Positions 24,256 to 32,951 of a stretch of 64,000 nt of DNA are shown here, in pieces. Position 1 is the stretch's first letter. Every line of letters begins with the position of its first letter. Origin of the DNA: Mycobacterium sp. ITM-2016-00316 (lineage in GTDB: Bacteria; Actinomycetota; Actinomycetes; Mycobacteriales; Mycobacteriaceae); contig NZ_CP134398.1 of NCBI RefSeq assembly GCF_002968335.2, positions 1,116,001-1,180,000 of the forward strand, read 5' to 3'. Under the pieces are notes generated by a model. It made no database searches. It was not told the origin of the DNA and saw only the letters and a program-made list of their open reading frames with translations. Position numbers and translations under genes: made by a program.

Positions 24256-25029
24256 GTGACATCTGATCCCGCGGTCCAGGAGTTCTGGGCCGAACTGCGC
24301 AAGACCACCCAGGCCAGGATCGGTTTGGGCCGGGCCGGTACCGCGCTGCCCACCCGTGAGGTCCTGGAACTGGCGGCCGCGCACGCCGCGGCCCGCGATG
24401 CCGTCCACATCCCGTTGGACGCCGATGCGCTCGCCGCTGCGGTGCGTGCGGCCGGCATCGGCGATCCGGTGCTGGTGACCAGCCGGGCCACCACCCGCGA
24501 TGAATACCTGCGCCGCCCGGATCTGGGCCGGATGCCCTCGGATGACATGGACGTACCGCCCAGCCCGGCCGATATCGGCTTCGTGCTGGCCGACGGACTG
24601 TCGCCGACCGCGCTGAGCCATCACGGGGCCGCACTGCTGACGGCCCTGGTGGATCGGTTGGGTGATCGGTACACCCTGGCGCCGCCGGTGATCGCCACCC
24701 AGGCCCGGGTGGCGCTCGGCGATCACATCGCGGCCGCGCAGGGGGTGCGCACACTGGTGCTGATCATCGGGGAACGTCCCGGTCTGAGCGTCGCCGACAG
24801 CCTCGGCATCTACCTGACGCACCTGCCGCGGCCCGGCCGCACCGACGCCGATCGCAACTGCATCTCCAACATCCACCCGCCCGACGGGCTGGGATACACC
24901 GAGGCGGCACGGGTGGCCGCCGGCCTGATCGGCGGGGCGGTGGCGCTCGGGCGGTCCGGCGTCGACCTCAAGGACACCTCGCGGTCCCTGGAATCCCTCG
25001 ACCGTGACGTCGATCGCGAGATCTCCTGA
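24256..25029 (+). CDS. eutC: Ethanolamine ammonia-lyase, light subunit
   Basis: The 257-residue EutC begins with the usual helix (FWAELRKTTQARIGLGRAGTALPTREVLELAAAHAAARDAVHIPLD). It has the cobalamin-proximal segments DIGFVLADGLSPTAL and IGERPGLSVADSLGIYLTHLPRPGRTDADRNCISNIHPPDGLGY. It pairs with EutB and contributes to the B12-binding site. It follows eutB by eight nt after a GAGGAGC site. The long enteric N-terminal extension involved in microcompartment association is absent, supporting a free cytosolic enzyme. Confidence 0.92.
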   Translation: MTSDPAVQEFWAELRKTTQARIGLGRAGTALPTREVLELAAAHAAARDAVHIPLDADALAAAVRAAGIGDPVLVTSRATTRDEYLRRPDLGRMPSDDMDVPPSPADIGFVLADGLSPTALSHHGAALLTALVDRLGDRYTLAPPVIATQARVALGDHIAAAQGVRTLVLIIGERPGLSVADSLGIYLTHLPRPGRTDADRNCISNIHPPDGLGYTEAARVAAGLIGGAVALGRSGVDLKDTSRSLESLDRDVDREIS

Positions 25030-25073
25030 GATTTGTCGCCGTCGTCGTCACGTCGGGCCGCGGTTTGGGCGTT

Positions 25074-25103
25074 TTGACCTGGGGTGACGGCGGCCGGTAA
25101 GCT
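25074..25103 (+). promoter_or_regulatory. Probable SigA promoter of rplM-rpsI
   Basis: TTGACC (25074-25079) and TAAGCT (25098-25103) are separated by 18 nt. A leader of about 110 nt follows before rplM. No defined leader structure was recognised. Confidence 0.55.
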
Positions 25104-25223
25104 GCTGCGTTGGCGTGTGCTGCCCCACCGGGCATACGGGTCCCGGGTCAACGTCGGTCGCCGGGTAACCCCGAGCGCGTCCGCCTGACCGGCACCGTAA
25201 CCCGAGAGTAGAAGGTAAGCACT

Positions 25224-25663
25224 GTGCCTACTTACACGCCGAAGGCGGGTGACACCACGCGGTCGTGGTACGTCATCGACGCCCAAGACGTGGTGCTCGG
25301 CCGTCTCGCCGTCGAAGCAGCAAAGCTGCTGCGCGGCAAGCACAAGCCGACATTCACGCCCAACGTTGACGGTGGCGACTTCGTCATCGTCATCAATGCC
25401 GAGAAGATCGCCGTCAGCGGCGACAAGCTCACCAACAAGTTCGCTTACAGCCACTCGGGTTACCCGGGCGGTCTGCGCAAGCGCACCATCGGCGAGCTGC
25501 TGGAGAAGCACCCCACCCGTGTCGTGGAGAACGCCATCATCGGAATGCTGCCGCACAACAAGCTGAGTCGCCAGGTGCAGAAGAAGCTGAAGGTGTACGC
25601 CGGCCCGGAGCATCCGCATGCCGCGCAGCAGCCGATTCCGTTCGAGATCAAGCAGGTGGCGCA

Positions 25664-25667
<4 letters not shown>
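25224..25667 (+). CDS. rplM: 50S ribosomal protein L13
   Basis: The 147-residue protein has the standard L13 sequence ([88 protein letters not shown]). It is an early-assembling large-subunit protein. It starts with GTG and overlaps rpsI by four nt (ATGA), the conserved L13-S9 pair. In M. tuberculosis esxT adjoins rplM, so the roughly 22 kb in front of it is an extra block in this genome. Confidence 0.97.
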
Positions 25668-26197
<530 letters not shown>

Positions 26198-26214
26198 TCT
26201 GTTCAGTCTGGACA

Positions 26215-26257
26215 CCGCCGGGTGTGGATTCCGATCCGCACCCGGCGGTTTCTTTTT
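26215..26257 (+). terminator. Rho-independent terminator after rpsI
   Basis: A 15-bp stem (26215-26229 with 26234-26248, one G-U pair) closes a 4-nt loop and is followed by a T-rich run at 26249-26257. It is the clearest intrinsic terminator in the window. Confidence 0.92.
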
Positions 26258-26580
26258 ATCGTGACCTTGTTTGCTGAGCTCTCGGCGGTAGGGCGTGGGT
26301 AACGAGGTCGCGGGTGTCGCCACGTCCGGGCCCATGACTGTTCATCACGGCGTTTTGGCCTGCAAAGCCATCGCTGACAGCGAACTCCCGGGACCCGGCG
26401 ACATGTTGGCCCTGACAGCGATGTTTGCGGGGCAGGTTTGACACCGCACGCAACGGTGAACCACCTTGGGTGTGGAAGCGGGGGCGCTGAACGATGCGCC
26501 CAGGCAGAGAATCTGCCGTCGGTACGAGATCAGTCAGCTCGTGGGGGACCGGCACCGCTCCGCTGACTGAAAGGATGCAC
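26258..26580. other. Non-coding interval before the small secreted protein gene
   Basis: This 323-bp interval has no convincing ORF. It ends in a GAAAGGA ribosome-binding site for the ATG at 26581. I saw no clear promoter hexamers or structure. Confidence 0.4.
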
Positions 26581-27054
26581 ATGAAGAAAATGACCGTGAC
26601 CCGAGTAACCGCCGGTGCCGCCCTTGGTAGCGCTCTTCTCCTGTTCGGAGGGGCCGCAGCGGCCAACGCCGAGCCCGGCGACGGCCGCGTGGACCTCGCC
26701 ATCGGCACGGCCGGTGTCCTCACCGGTGTGCCGATCGAGACGGCCACCCAGATCGCCGCAGGCGTCTGCGACAGCGATGCCACCACGATCTCCACCGTCG
26801 CCGAGAGTGTCGACGCCAGTGGCACGCAGCAGAGCGTGTGCAACAACGACATCGGCGCCGTCGACTTCCGGCAGAACACCGCGACCGTCGAGGACGGTAC
26901 CTCCGGTGTCATCGATGCGCCCGGCACCGCAGAGGGTGCTTCCTTCTCCGAGGAGCCCGTGACGGAGACCGAGGTGCCGGCACCGGATGACGTGACCGGC
27001 GACGAGGAGCCCACCACCACGACCACGACGCCTGTCCCCGCACCCGTCGGGTAG
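26581..27054 (+). CDS. Small secreted protein of unknown function
   Basis: This 157-residue protein starts [22 protein letters not shown], a basic start plus hydrophobic core, with a probable signal-peptidase site after AAAANA near residue 30. The mature part has two Cys (GVCDSD and SVCNND) that could form a disulfide. It ends in an acidic/Thr/Pro-rich tail ([16 protein letters not shown]). No family was recognised. ATG 26581 is preferred over 26575 because of spacing to the ribosome-binding site. Confidence 0.65.
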   Translation: MKKMTVTRVTAGAALGSALLLFGGAAAANAEPGDGRVDLAIGTAGVLTGVPIETATQIAAGVCDSDATTISTVAESVDASGTQQSVCNNDIGAVDFRQNTATVEDGTSGVIDAPGTAEGASFSEEPVTETEVPAPDDVTGDEEPTTTTTTPVPAPVG

Positions 27055-27212
27055 CGAGATCAGGTCGAACAGCAGCACCACCCACCGCCCGTACCCGACA
27101 GGGTGCGGGCGGTGGTCCGTTCGGGGCACGATCGGGTATCGGTTGGGCGCCGAGACGGCCTCAGGGGTTGTCAGTTGGCTCTTTGGGCGTCCTGTGTGAG
27201 AAATTTGTGGGC

Positions 27213-28550
27213 ATGGCTCGACTGTTCGGCACCGACGGCGTGCGCGGAGTCGCCAACCTCGACCTGACCGCCGAGTTGGCGCTCGCTCTGGGCGCAGCCG
27301 CTGCGCGGCGGCTGGGCTCGTCGGGCGGCGCCCGGCGCAGGTTCGCCGTGGTGGGCCGCGATCCACGCGCCAGCGGCGAGATGCTGGAGGCCGCGGTCAT
27401 CGCCGGGCTGACCAGTGAGGGCATCGATGCGCTGCGCGTCGGAGTGCTTCCCACTCCCGCAGTGGCGTACTTGACCAGCGCCTATGACGCCGATTTCGGC
27501 ATCATGATCTCCGCGTCACACAATCCGATGCCCGATAACGGCATCAAGATCTTCGGCCCCGGCGGGCACAAGCTCGACGACGCCACCGAGGACCGCATCG
27601 ATGAGTTGTTGACCTCTGGTCCGGGTGTCCGTCCCCTGGGTGGCGGCATCGGGCGGGTCGTGGATGCCGAGGACGCCCTGGACCGCTATCTGCGCCACGT
27701 CGCCAAGGCCGTCACCGCCCGGCTGGACGGCATCAAGGTGGTGGTCGACTGCGCCAACGGCGCGGCCTATACCGCCGCGCCGCTGGCCTACAGGGCGGCG
27801 GGTGCCGAGGTCATCACCCTGAACGCCGAGCCCAACGGTCTCAACATCAACGACGGCTGCGGTTCCACCCATATGGAGCAGTTACAGCAGGCGGTGCTTG
27901 CTCATGGCGCCGACCTGGGCCTGGCTCACGACGGTGACGCCGACCGGTGCCTGGCCGTGGACGCGCGCGGTGAGCTCATCGACGGGGACGCCATCATGGT
28001 GATGATGGCGCTGGCCATGCAGGAAGCCGGGGAACTGGCCTCGGACACCCTGGTCGCCACCGTGATGAGCAATCTGGGGCTGCACCTGGCGATGCGGGCG
28101 GCCGGTATCGAGGTCCGCACCACCGCGGTCGGCGACCGGTATGTGCTCGAGGAACTGCGGGCCGGCGAGTTCTCGCTGGGTGGTGAGCAGTCCGGCCATA
28201 TCGTGCTGCCGAGCTTTGGCACCACCGGTGACGGGATCGTCACCGGACTGCGGTTGATGTCGCGGATGGCGCACACCGGTTCGACGCTGGCCGAGCTGTG
28301 TGCGCCGATGCAGACGTTGCCGCAGGTATTGATCAATGTCGCGGTGGCGGACAAGACGACCGTCGCCCAGGCGGCCACGGTGCGGACCGCGGTCGCCGCG
28401 GCCGAGGCCGAGCTCGGTGACACCGGCCGGATCCTGCTGCGCCCCTCGGGAACCGAGCAGGTGGTTCGGGTCATGGTGGAAGCCGCCGACGCCGACACCG
28501 CTCGCCAGCTCGCGGTGCGGGTCGCCGAATCGGTCAGCCGGCAGAACTAG
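27213..28550 (+). CDS. glmM: Phosphoglucosamine mutase
   Basis: The 445-residue enzyme has the phosphoserine loop [12 protein letters not shown] (Ser102), the metal-binding loop DGDADRC, the sugar-binding loop GGEQSGHI and the phosphate-binding [14 protein letters not shown]. It interconverts glucosamine-6-P and glucosamine-1-P for UDP-GlcNAc and peptidoglycan synthesis. The start ATG in [12 protein letters not shown] matches the family; an upstream in-frame GTG would add 15 unlikely residues. glmS, the preceding pathway step, lies 5.4 kb downstream. Confidence 0.96.
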   Translation: MARLFGTDGVRGVANLDLTAELALALGAAAARRLGSSGGARRRFAVVGRDPRASGEMLEAAVIAGLTSEGIDALRVGVLPTPAVAYLTSAYDADFGIMISASHNPMPDNGIKIFGPGGHKLDDATEDRIDELLTSGPGVRPLGGGIGRVVDAEDALDRYLRHVAKAVTARLDGIKVVVDCANGAAYTAAPLAYRAAGAEVITLNAEPNGLNINDGCGSTHMEQLQQAVLAHGADLGLAHDGDADRCLAVDARGELIDGDAIMVMMALAMQEAGELASDTLVATVMSNLGLHLAMRAAGIEVRTTAVGDRYVLEELRAGEFSLGGEQSGHIVLPSFGTTGDGIVTGLRLMSRMAHTGSTLAELCAPMQTLPQVLINVAVADKTTVAQAATVRTAVAAAEAELGDTGRILLRPSGTEQVVRVMVEAADADTARQLAVRVAESVSRQN

Positions 28551-28562
28551 TTTCGCCGGGAG

Positions 28563-28589
28563 GGAACCGAACCGGGCGCCGCTGCGTCC
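28563..28589 (+). promoter_or_regulatory. Putative SigM-type promoter of the Rv3440c/Rv3439c-like pair
   Basis: GGAAC (28563-28567), a 17-nt spacer and CGTCC (28585-28589) match the copy upstream of esxU almost base for base. The ATG at 28599 lies only nine nt beyond the -10 element and lacks a ribosome-binding site, so the transcript is probably leaderless. Confidence 0.65.
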
Positions 28590-28598
28590 AATCTGGGT

Positions 28599-28904
28599 AT
28601 GGGACTCACCGATTCAGCCCGGATGGATGTCGCCGCGGTACTCGATATCGCGCACCGCTACGACGATGCCGCCGATCAGGTGGATGGCGCGTGGCAGCGC
28701 TGCCAGAGTGCGCTGGCCTTCACCGGTGCGCGGGCCGGCCGGGAGTACACCGACGCGGGAGCCCAGGTGCGCCGGTCTGTCGAGCACGCGATCGGCGCAC
28801 TGCATGGCTGGTCAGGTAGCTCTCGTGAGATCGCTGCGCAACTCCGGGTTTCCGCCGAGGATTATGCGCAGATCGATGACCGCGCGGCCCGCCGGATCGG
28901 ATGA
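28599..28904 (+). CDS. WXG100-like/ESX-associated small protein (Rv3440c-like)
   Basis: The 101-residue helical protein resembles the small N-terminal partners of ESX-associated gene pairs: two amphipathic helices with a central Gly/Arg-rich turn (FTGARAGREYTDAG) and no signal peptide. It sits directly after glmM, as Rv3440c does in M. tuberculosis. It overlaps the next gene by four nt (ATGA). The SigM-like promoter shared with esxU suggests coordinated production with ESX-4 substrates. Whether it is secreted is unknown. Confidence 0.68.
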   Translation: MGLTDSARMDVAAVLDIAHRYDDAADQVDGAWQRCQSALAFTGARAGREYTDAGAQVRRSVEHAIGALHGWSGSSREIAAQLRVSAEDYAQIDDRAARRIG

Positions 28905-30241
28905 ACGGCATGCTTGCCGCGGGAGCGCCCGCGGCCGAGGTGATGACCGAGTATGTGCGGGCCTGCCGCCGGCTCGGGCATTCGGTGCCGGAGCCGGCAC
29001 ACCTGCACGCCGCCTACACCGCTGAGGAGGGACTGGATCTCCAAGCGCTCGACGACGACCGCCGCACGCTGTCGGAAGCGCTCGCCGCGGCCGAGGCGGC
29101 ACTGGTGCTGCAGGAACAGGCCCGACGCGCGCTGGCCGCGGTGTGGCGGGGCGCCGGGGCCGTGGCGGCGGTCGATCACCTTGTGCGCCATACCGAAACG
29201 GCGGCTACCGTCGTCGACGGACTGCGCGCCAGCGTGGCCGCGCTCGGTGAGTTGCGAAACCACCTGTGGCAGTTGATCGATGCCAAGGTCGACAGCACCC
29301 AGGGCATCGAGGCGCGCGGGACGAGAGCCGAGTGGCTGAGCGCGGCCCGCACCGTCACGACCGGTGCCGGGGATCGGGCCGCCGCCAGTGAAATGGTGGA
29401 CATGCACGTCGCGCCGTTCGTGGCCAACGATATCGCCCTCGACTGGGCTTCCACGATGCGCGACACCGAGACGGCGATCCGGCAGGCGTACCGAGATGCG
29501 GCCGCCGCCATCGCTTCGCAGGCAACGGTTGTCTTCGACCGTCCCGGTCTGTCCGGGACCATCCCTGTTGCCGCCGAACCAGATTCCGCGCCTGCAGCTC
29601 GTGCCTCGGTGGCGCCGGCCGGCTTCGTTGCAGGTCCGGCACCTGCGGATGCTGCGCCCGCGCAGATCCCGGTCGGGCCGACCGTTGCCCCGGCCGCGCT
29701 GCCTGTGGCCGCTACCGCCACCCCGCCGCCGCCCCCACCGCCGCCGGTGGCCGATCCGATGGCTGCGGCACCCATGGCGTCGGGCGCGTCGCCGCTCGGT
29801 TCGGGCATGTCGGGTCTATCGGGTCTCGGACAGTCCTTCGCCGACATGCTGGGCGGACTGTTGGGTTCCGATGGTGGGCTCGGTGAAAGTCTGGGCGCCG
29901 CCGGTGAACTGGATTCCCTCGCCGACGATGAGCCGGAGGCCGACGAACTGGACGGTCTGACCGAGCGGGACCCCGACGACGAGGACGACGAGGACGACGA
30001 AGACCCGGAGGACGCGGAACCGCCTGCGGAAGAGGGGGCCGCCGAAGAGCCGGTCGAGCAGGCGGAGGCCGAAGCGCCGGCGGAACCCGTTGCACCCGTT
30101 GCGGTGCCACCGGAACCGGTGGTGCCGACACCGGTCCCCGAGCCGTTGGCCGATCCGGCGGTGGCGGCGCCCGCCGAGCCGGTACCGGCCGACACGCCGT
30201 GCGAGATCGCGGCCGACGAGCTGCCCCAAGCCGGTCCCTGA
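28901..30241 (+). CDS. Ala/Pro-rich ESX-associated protein (Rv3439c-like)
   Basis: The 446-residue protein has a helical N-terminal domain of about 210 residues with heptad-like character. A low-complexity half follows: a Pro-rich stretch (TPPPPPPPPVADP), a Gly/Ser-rich segment, an acidic block (DPDDEDDEDDEDPEDAE) and a Pro/Val/Glu-rich tail. This two-part layout resembles long ESX-1-secretion-associated proteins. It is translationally coupled to the preceding small protein. Function is unknown. A bidirectional terminator-like hairpin lies just beyond the stop. Confidence 0.68.
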   Translation: MNGMLAAGAPAAEVMTEYVRACRRLGHSVPEPAHLHAAYTAEEGLDLQALDDDRRTLSEALAAAEAALVLQEQARRALAAVWRGAGAVAAVDHLVRHTETAATVVDGLRASVAALGELRNHLWQLIDAKVDSTQGIEARGTRAEWLSAARTVTTGAGDRAAASEMVDMHVAPFVANDIALDWASTMRDTETAIRQAYRDAAAAIASQATVVFDRPGLSGTIPVAAEPDSAPAARASVAPAGFVAGPAPADAAPAQIPVGPTVAPAALPVAATATPPPPPPPPVADPMAAAPMASGASPLGSGMSGLSGLGQSFADMLGGLLGSDGGLGESLGAAGELDSLADDEPEADELDGLTERDPDDEDDEDDEDPEDAEPPAEEGAAEEPVEQAEAEAPAEPVAPVAVPPEPVVPTPVPEPLADPAVAAPAEPVPADTPCEIAADELPQAGP

Positions 30242-30264
30242 GCTAGGAACTGCGGGTGAAACGC

Positions 30265-30320
30265 AAAATCGACGAGATGGTCGTTGCCAAGAGGTCTGGC
30301 GTGACCATTTCGTCGATTTT
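30265..30320. terminator. Long inverted repeat between convergent genes (likely bidirectional terminator)
   Basis: Arms 30265-30282 and 30303-30320 pair over 18 bp with one G-U pair, starting with AAAA and ending in TTTT. It lies between the Rv3439c-like gene (+) and the helicase gene (-), so it can terminate both transcripts. Confidence 0.72.
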
Positions 30321-30333
30321 GATCGAAGGACTG

Positions 30334-31695
30334 TTAGCGCGAGCCGGTGCGCGCCGTTCCGGAACCGCTGCGGCGCTGTCCGCCGCGACCGCCACTGGAG
30401 CGACCGCCGCCGGTGTGGCCCGAACCCGCCGCACCGGTGCCGCCGGCACGCTGCGGCCTGCGGCGCCGTCCGGGCTGCTGCGCGGTGCGCGCCGGGGGTT
30501 CCGGGGTGTCGATCACGAGACCGCCGGTGAAGGACCGCTCGCCGGGGGCGATCTCCAGCAGCACCGGGTGTGAGGCGCCGCTGAACTTGGTGATGGTCGG
30601 CTTGACGCCGGCCTTGCGGGTCAGCACCCGCACATCGGCGACCTGGTCGTCGACCATGAGGGTCACCACGGTGCCATCGTTGCCGGCACGCGCGGTACGC
30701 CCGGACCGGTGCAGGTAGGCCTTGTGCTCGACCGGCGGGTCGGCGTGCACCACCAGGTTGACATCGTCGACGTGGATACCGCGCGCGGCAATATCGGTGG
30801 CGACAAGCACCGAGGCGGAGCCATCGGAGAATGCCCCGAGGTTGCGGGTACGGGCGTTCTGGGAAAGGTTGCCGTGCAGTTCGACTGCCGACACACCGCG
30901 TGAATTCAGCTTGCGGGCAAGGCCTTTTGCGCCGTACTTGGTGCGGGCGAACACGATGGTGCGCCCGGGTGAGGCGGCCAGGTCGGCCAGCACGTCGAAT
31001 CGCGCTGCGCCGTCGACGTGCAGGACGTGGTGGATCAGTGTGGAGACCGGTGAATTCTCGGAGTCCACGCTGTGCACGATCGGGTTGCGCAGGTAGCGCT
31101 GGACCAGCACGTCGACGCCGCCGTCGAGGGTGGCCGAGAACAGCAGCCGCTGGCAGTCGCGCGGGGTGCGGTCGAGCAGGCGCTTCACCGGGGGCAGGAA
31201 GCCGAGGTCGGCCATGTGGTCGGCCTCGTCGAGCACGGTGATCTGCACTGCGGACAGGTCGGCGTGACCGGACTTCACGTGGTCTTCCAGGCGGCCGGGG
31301 CAGGCGATGACGATATCGACACCGTCACGCAGCTTCTGGATCTGCGGGCCGGCGCTGACGCCACCGAAGACGGTCACCGAACGCAGGCCGGTGGCCTTGG
31401 CCAACGGTGCGAGCGACGCGTCGATCTGGGTGGCCAGTTCGCGGGTCGGGGCCAGGATCAGCGCGCGTGGCTGACCGGAACGCCGCGGGGTGGCCGAGGC
31501 GGCCAGACGGGCGACGACCGGAAGCAGGAATGCGTAGGTCTTGCCGGATCCGGTGCGACCGCGGCCGAGCACATCGCGGCCGGCCAGCGAATCGGGAAGT
31601 GTCGCGGACTGGATGGGGAAGGGGGACTCGATGCCAGCGGCAGTGAGTGTGGTGACAACGGCTTCGGGCAGGCCGAAGTCGGCAAACGTAGACAA
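30334..31695 (-). CDS. DEAD-box RNA helicase (RhlE-like)
   Basis: The 453-residue protein carries all helicase motifs in order: Q-motif region SPFPIQSATLP, GRTGSGKTYAF (I), APTREL (Ia), DEAD in VLDEADHM (II), SAT in LFSATL (III), VATDIAARGIHV (V) and HRSGRTARAG (VI). The C-terminal tail is rich in Gly/Arg (GGGRSSGGRGGQRRSGSG), typical of RNA-binding tails. The start is taken as TTG 31695, which has a GGAG site and begins at the Q-motif region. An ATG at 31803 in the same frame would add 36 non-conserved residues. Confidence 0.85.
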   Translation of the reverse strand: MSTFADFGLPEAVVTTLTAAGIESPFPIQSATLPDSLAGRDVLGRGRTGSGKTYAFLLPVVARLAASATPRRSGQPRALILAPTRELATQIDASLAPLAKATGLRSVTVFGGVSAGPQIQKLRDGVDIVIACPGRLEDHVKSGHADLSAVQITVLDEADHMADLGFLPPVKRLLDRTPRDCQRLLFSATLDGGVDVLVQRYLRNPIVHSVDSENSPVSTLIHHVLHVDGAARFDVLADLAASPGRTIVFARTKYGAKGLARKLNSRGVSAVELHGNLSQNARTRNLGAFSDGSASVLVATDIAARGIHVDDVNLVVHADPPVEHKAYLHRSGRTARAGNDGTVVTLMVDDQVADVRVLTRKAGVKPTITKFSGASHPVLLEIAPGERSFTGGLVIDTPEPPARTAQQPGRRRRPQRAGGTGAAGSGHTGGGRSSGGRGGQRRSGSGTARTGSR

Positions 31696-31863
31696 GAATG
31701 CTCCATGGATAGGAATGGTCGTCCTGCCCGGCGCGGATGGTTCCCGCGGCTCTCGGTGTGACGATCGAGCAGGGCTCAAGAAATGGCCCTGGCGAAGCGG
31801 CAAAAGGCAGAACAGACGATGCCGCTGTGGTCCACGATACCCAAGGAACCCGTTTGGCCCTAA

Positions 31864-32904
31864 CTATGAGGCGAGCGTCACCAATTCCTCGGTGAATCGC
31901 ACGGCCTCGGCGTCGTCGGTGGCCAGCGGATGGACCAGCATCGTCGTCACGCCGGCCTCCTTGTAGGCGGCCAAGCGCTCCTTGACAAATCCGCGTGGGC
32001 CGACCAGCGACACGTGCCGCACCAGTTCGTCGGGCACCGCGGCGATTGCCTCGTCCTTCTTGCCCGCCAGGAACAGCTCCTGGATGTGGTCGGCCACCTC
32101 ACCGAACCCGTACCGGGTGGCCAGATTGTGGTAGAAGTTCTTGCCCTTTGCGCCCATGCCGCCGATGTACAGCGCCAGTTGGGGTTTGGCCCAGGCCAGC
32201 CGATCCTCGACGTCATCGCCGATCGCGAGGCTGGCGCTGACCATGATGTCCAGCGGGCCCCGGGCGGGATCGCGCTTGGCGTAGCCGGCCCGCAGTGCGT
32301 CGCCCCACACTTCGTCGGCCTTCTCGGGGTAGAAGAACACCGGCTGCCAGCCCTCGGCGATTTCTGCGGTCAGTTCAACGTTTTTCGGCCCCAGTGCCGC
32401 GATGGTGATCGGGATATTCTCCCGCACAGGGTGATTGATGAGGCGCAGCGGTTTGCCAAGGCCGGTGCCACGGCCCTCGGGCAGCGGGATCTGGTAGTGC
32501 TTGCCCTCGTAGTTCACCTTCTCGCGGCGCCAGACCTGGCGGCAGATGTCGACGACCTCGCGGGTGCGGCCCATCGGGGCGTCGAACGGGACGCCGTGGA
32601 AGCCCTCCATGACCTGGGGGCCCGAGGTGCCGATGCCGAGCCGGAAACGTCCGTCGGAGACGTAGTCCAGGCCGGCCGCGGTCATCGCCAGCAGGGTCGG
32701 GGTGCGCACATAGATCGGTACGACGCCGGATCCGAGTTCGATCGTCGAGGTCTTGGCGGCCAGGTACCCGAGCTGGCTGATGGCGTCATAGGAATACGCC
32801 TCGGCCACCAGCGCGATGTCGACGCCGACCTTTTCCAGTTCGACGACCTGCTCGACGGCCTGTTTGAAGCCGCCCGCGTAGCTGAGGAAGATTCCTGTGC
32901 GCAT
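31864..32904 (-). CDS. LLM-class F420-dependent oxidoreductase
   Basis: The 346-residue protein belongs to the bacterial luciferase-like superfamily in its actinobacterial F420 branch (EKVGVDIALVAEAYSYDAISQLGYLA, ELGSGVVPIYVRTPTLLAMTAAGLDYVSDGRFRLGIGTSGPQVMEG, IPITIAALGPKNVELTAEIAEGW). It should use F420 for hydride transfer to an unknown substrate. A 26-nt operator-like palindrome begins 11 nt upstream of its ATG, suggesting TetR-type repression. The helicase gene lies downstream on the same strand after about 170 nt. Confidence 0.83.
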   Translation of the reverse strand: MRTGIFLSYAGGFKQAVEQVVELEKVGVDIALVAEAYSYDAISQLGYLAAKTSTIELGSGVVPIYVRTPTLLAMTAAGLDYVSDGRFRLGIGTSGPQVMEGFHGVPFDAPMGRTREVVDICRQVWRREKVNYEGKHYQIPLPEGRGTGLGKPLRLINHPVRENIPITIAALGPKNVELTAEIAEGWQPVFFYPEKADEVWGDALRAGYAKRDPARGPLDIMVSASLAIGDDVEDRLAWAKPQLALYIGGMGAKGKNFYHNLATRYGFGEVADHIQELFLAGKKDEAIAAVPDELVRHVSLVGPRGFVKERLAAYKEAGVTTMLVHPLATDDAEAVRFTEELVTLAS

Positions 32905-32914
32905 GAAAGAGTTA

Positions 32915-32940
32915 TATCACCAACCGGTTGGTTGGTGATA
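32915..32940. promoter_or_regulatory. Operator-like palindrome upstream of the F420 oxidoreductase
   Basis: Perfect 10-bp arms TATCACCAAC (32915-32924) and GTTGGTGATA (32931-32940) flank a 6-nt centre, with CCAACCGGTTGG nested inside. Size and symmetry suit a TetR-family dimer. It sits just before the gene, so binding would block transcription. Confidence 0.6.
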
Positions 32941-32951
32941 CTGCGAGAGGG

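Noticed and set aside
2709..25029. Microcompartment shell (BMC-domain) genes expected beside pdu/eut enzymes.
   Set aside because: No BMC-domain-like small protein was found in any frame of the island.
30256..30573. Open frame of 105 codons starting KRKIDEMVVAK after the Rv3439c-like gene.
   Set aside because: Its first part is formed by the 18-bp hairpin and the rest is antisense to the helicase tail. No family resemblance.
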